This document shows, piece by piece, positions 63,564 through 64,000 of a stretch of 64,000 bases of DNA. The first letter of the stretch is position 1. Each line of letters begins with the position of its first letter. A program made the position numbers and the translations under genes. Source of the DNA: Dysosmobacter segnis (GTDB lineage: Bacteria > Bacillota > Clostridia > Oscillospirales > Oscillospiraceae); assembly GCF_014297285.1 (NCBI RefSeq), contig NZ_JACOQI010000006.1, positions 1 to 64,000 on the forward strand. The letters run 5' to 3'. The notes below the pieces were generated by a model. That model was not told the DNA's origin and did not search any database. It was given only the letters and a program-made list of their open reading frames with translations.

Positions 63564-63777
63564 AAAGCCAGCCTTTACGGGCTGGCTTTGAGGCTGTCGA
63601 TAAAGTGATAAATTTTCCGCGACGGTAAGGAAGGGTGTGCGCGGGAAACCCAAGAAGGGTGTCCCGCGCCATTAAAATCCTAAGTTTTCAGAACTTTTAT
63701 GAAGTTCTGAAAACTTGCTCAGCGGGGAGAAAAGACTTTTTCGATACGCTGAAAGCCAGCCTTTACGGGCTGGCTTT
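63564..63777 (+). repeat. Terminator-flanked dispersed element, copy 3
   Basis: Left hairpin 63564-63589, core 63590-63751 (162 bases), right hairpin 63752-63777. Both hairpins are the same 26 bases (AAAGCCAGCC-TTTAC-GGGCTGGCTTT). In the core, 63639-63651 pairs with 63657-63669 (GC-rich), and 63682-63696 pairs with 63702-63716 (15 bp, perfect, TTATG loop). The core ends are weak inverted repeats (TCGATAAAGT near the left, TCGAAAAAGT reading in from the right). It directly follows the XRE gene on the same strand, four bases from its stop. Confidence 0.9.
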
Positions 63778-63862
63778 TGATTTCTTTCTTCCTCGGTGAG
63801 AAAGGTTTTCGCAGCTTTTTCATCAGTTTTCAGGGCACTCAGAGCCTCTCCCCATACGCAGA

Positions 63863-63898
63863 GAACAGCCGCCGCGGAGTTTCCGCAGCGGCTGTTCC
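63863..63898 (-). terminator. Terminator of the right-edge gene
   Basis: GAACAGCCGC / GCGGCTGTTC outer stem continuing into an inner GC stem, seven bases beyond the stop of the - strand gene. The T-run is poor. Confidence 0.55.
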
Positions 63899-63904
63899 TG
63901 TGAT

Positions 63905-64000
63905 TCAGTTCTCTGTGCTGCCCAGATTACGGTGCAGAAGCTGATGGGTCTTGCCCTTCAGCAGGCCCTCGTACAGAGCAAGGACCATGGGGTTCTCGTT
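63905..64000 (-). CDS. C-terminal end of a possible iron hydrogenase or relative, partial
   Basis: Only the last 31 residues are visible (NENPMVLALYEGLLKG, then KTHQLLHRNLG and a short tail), read from the right edge to a TGA. The 'ENP.V.ALYE..L....H.LLH' pattern resembles the C-terminal small-subunit region of [FeFe]-hydrogenases, where it helps hold the catalytic domain. So short a piece cannot prove the family; another oxidoreductase is possible. Confidence 0.4.
   Translation of the reverse strand, partial: NENPMVLALYEGLLKGKTHQLLHRNLGSTEN

Overview
The window reads as chromosome of a spore-forming, strictly anaerobic, GC-rich clostridium, most like the gut Oscillospiraceae (Flavonifractor / Lawsonibacter / Intestinimonas type). 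The evidence is an alpha/beta-type spore protein, a BofA/YaaL pair, a rubrerythrin, a citrate synthase of the (homo)citrate-synthase fold in place of ordinary citrate synthase, and Firmicutes-style ribosome-binding sites and sigma-A promoters. The assignment comes from gene content only; no rRNA gene is present.

Layout. 1-6215 is the end of an integrative element: ArdA antirestriction protein (cut by the left edge), a DUF7768-like protein, a large GC-rich foldback, a ParB-like protein, an AT-rich island with a sigma factor/anti-sigma pair and two unknown genes, and TnpV. It ends in a 23-base copy of a tRNA 3' end followed by that tRNA's terminator, i.e. a probable attachment site. 6216-12570 holds a truncated DUF4406-type remnant, a 26-residue membrane peptide with its own promoter and terminator, rplM-rpsI, yaaL-bofA, tadA, two unknown envelope genes and pyk. 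12875-18363 holds glcK, a cation/proton antiporter, a PAP2 phosphatase, a SpoU methyltransferase and a membrane-anchored XRE regulator. 18454-29064 is rich in DNA repair (uvrA, uvrB, radC) with a Cys-tRNA(Pro) deacylase-like gene, a TraX-like gene, a spore protein and an ABC-F gene with an attenuator-like leader.

29340-32648 is a BlaI/BlaR1-type pair with visible operators and an unusually long BlaR1-like protein. 32914-40967 holds a HAD hydrolase, 3-methyladenine glycosylase, a DMT exporter, a WecG-type glycosyltransferase, tmk, mltG, a U32 protein and an FAD-dependent dehydrogenase, with a 42-residue Cys-rich peptide on the opposite strand. 42371-47293 is a thiamine salvage operon (thiE, HAD phosphatase, thiD, ThiT-like, tenA, cytX) under a TPP riboswitch. 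47475-52690 is a four-gene operon making 2-oxoglutarate by the oxidative half of the citric acid cycle (Re-type citrate synthase, GntR regulator, aconitase, isocitrate dehydrogenase). The right part has a rubrerythrin, a second EF-G-like GTPase, a degenerate P-type ATPase-like protein, rlmB, ftsH, an acetyltransferase, a second membrane-anchored XRE protein and the tail of a gene that resembles iron hydrogenase.

The most unusual feature is a dispersed non-coding element present three times (17371-17596, 32659-32881, 63564-63777). Each copy has a conserved core of about 162 bases with two strong hairpins, set between two copies of the local terminator hairpin. The hairpin sequence differs from locus to locus, but within a locus its left and right copies are identical or differ at one base. 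The stem of the core shows compensatory base changes between copies. No gene in the window explains it.
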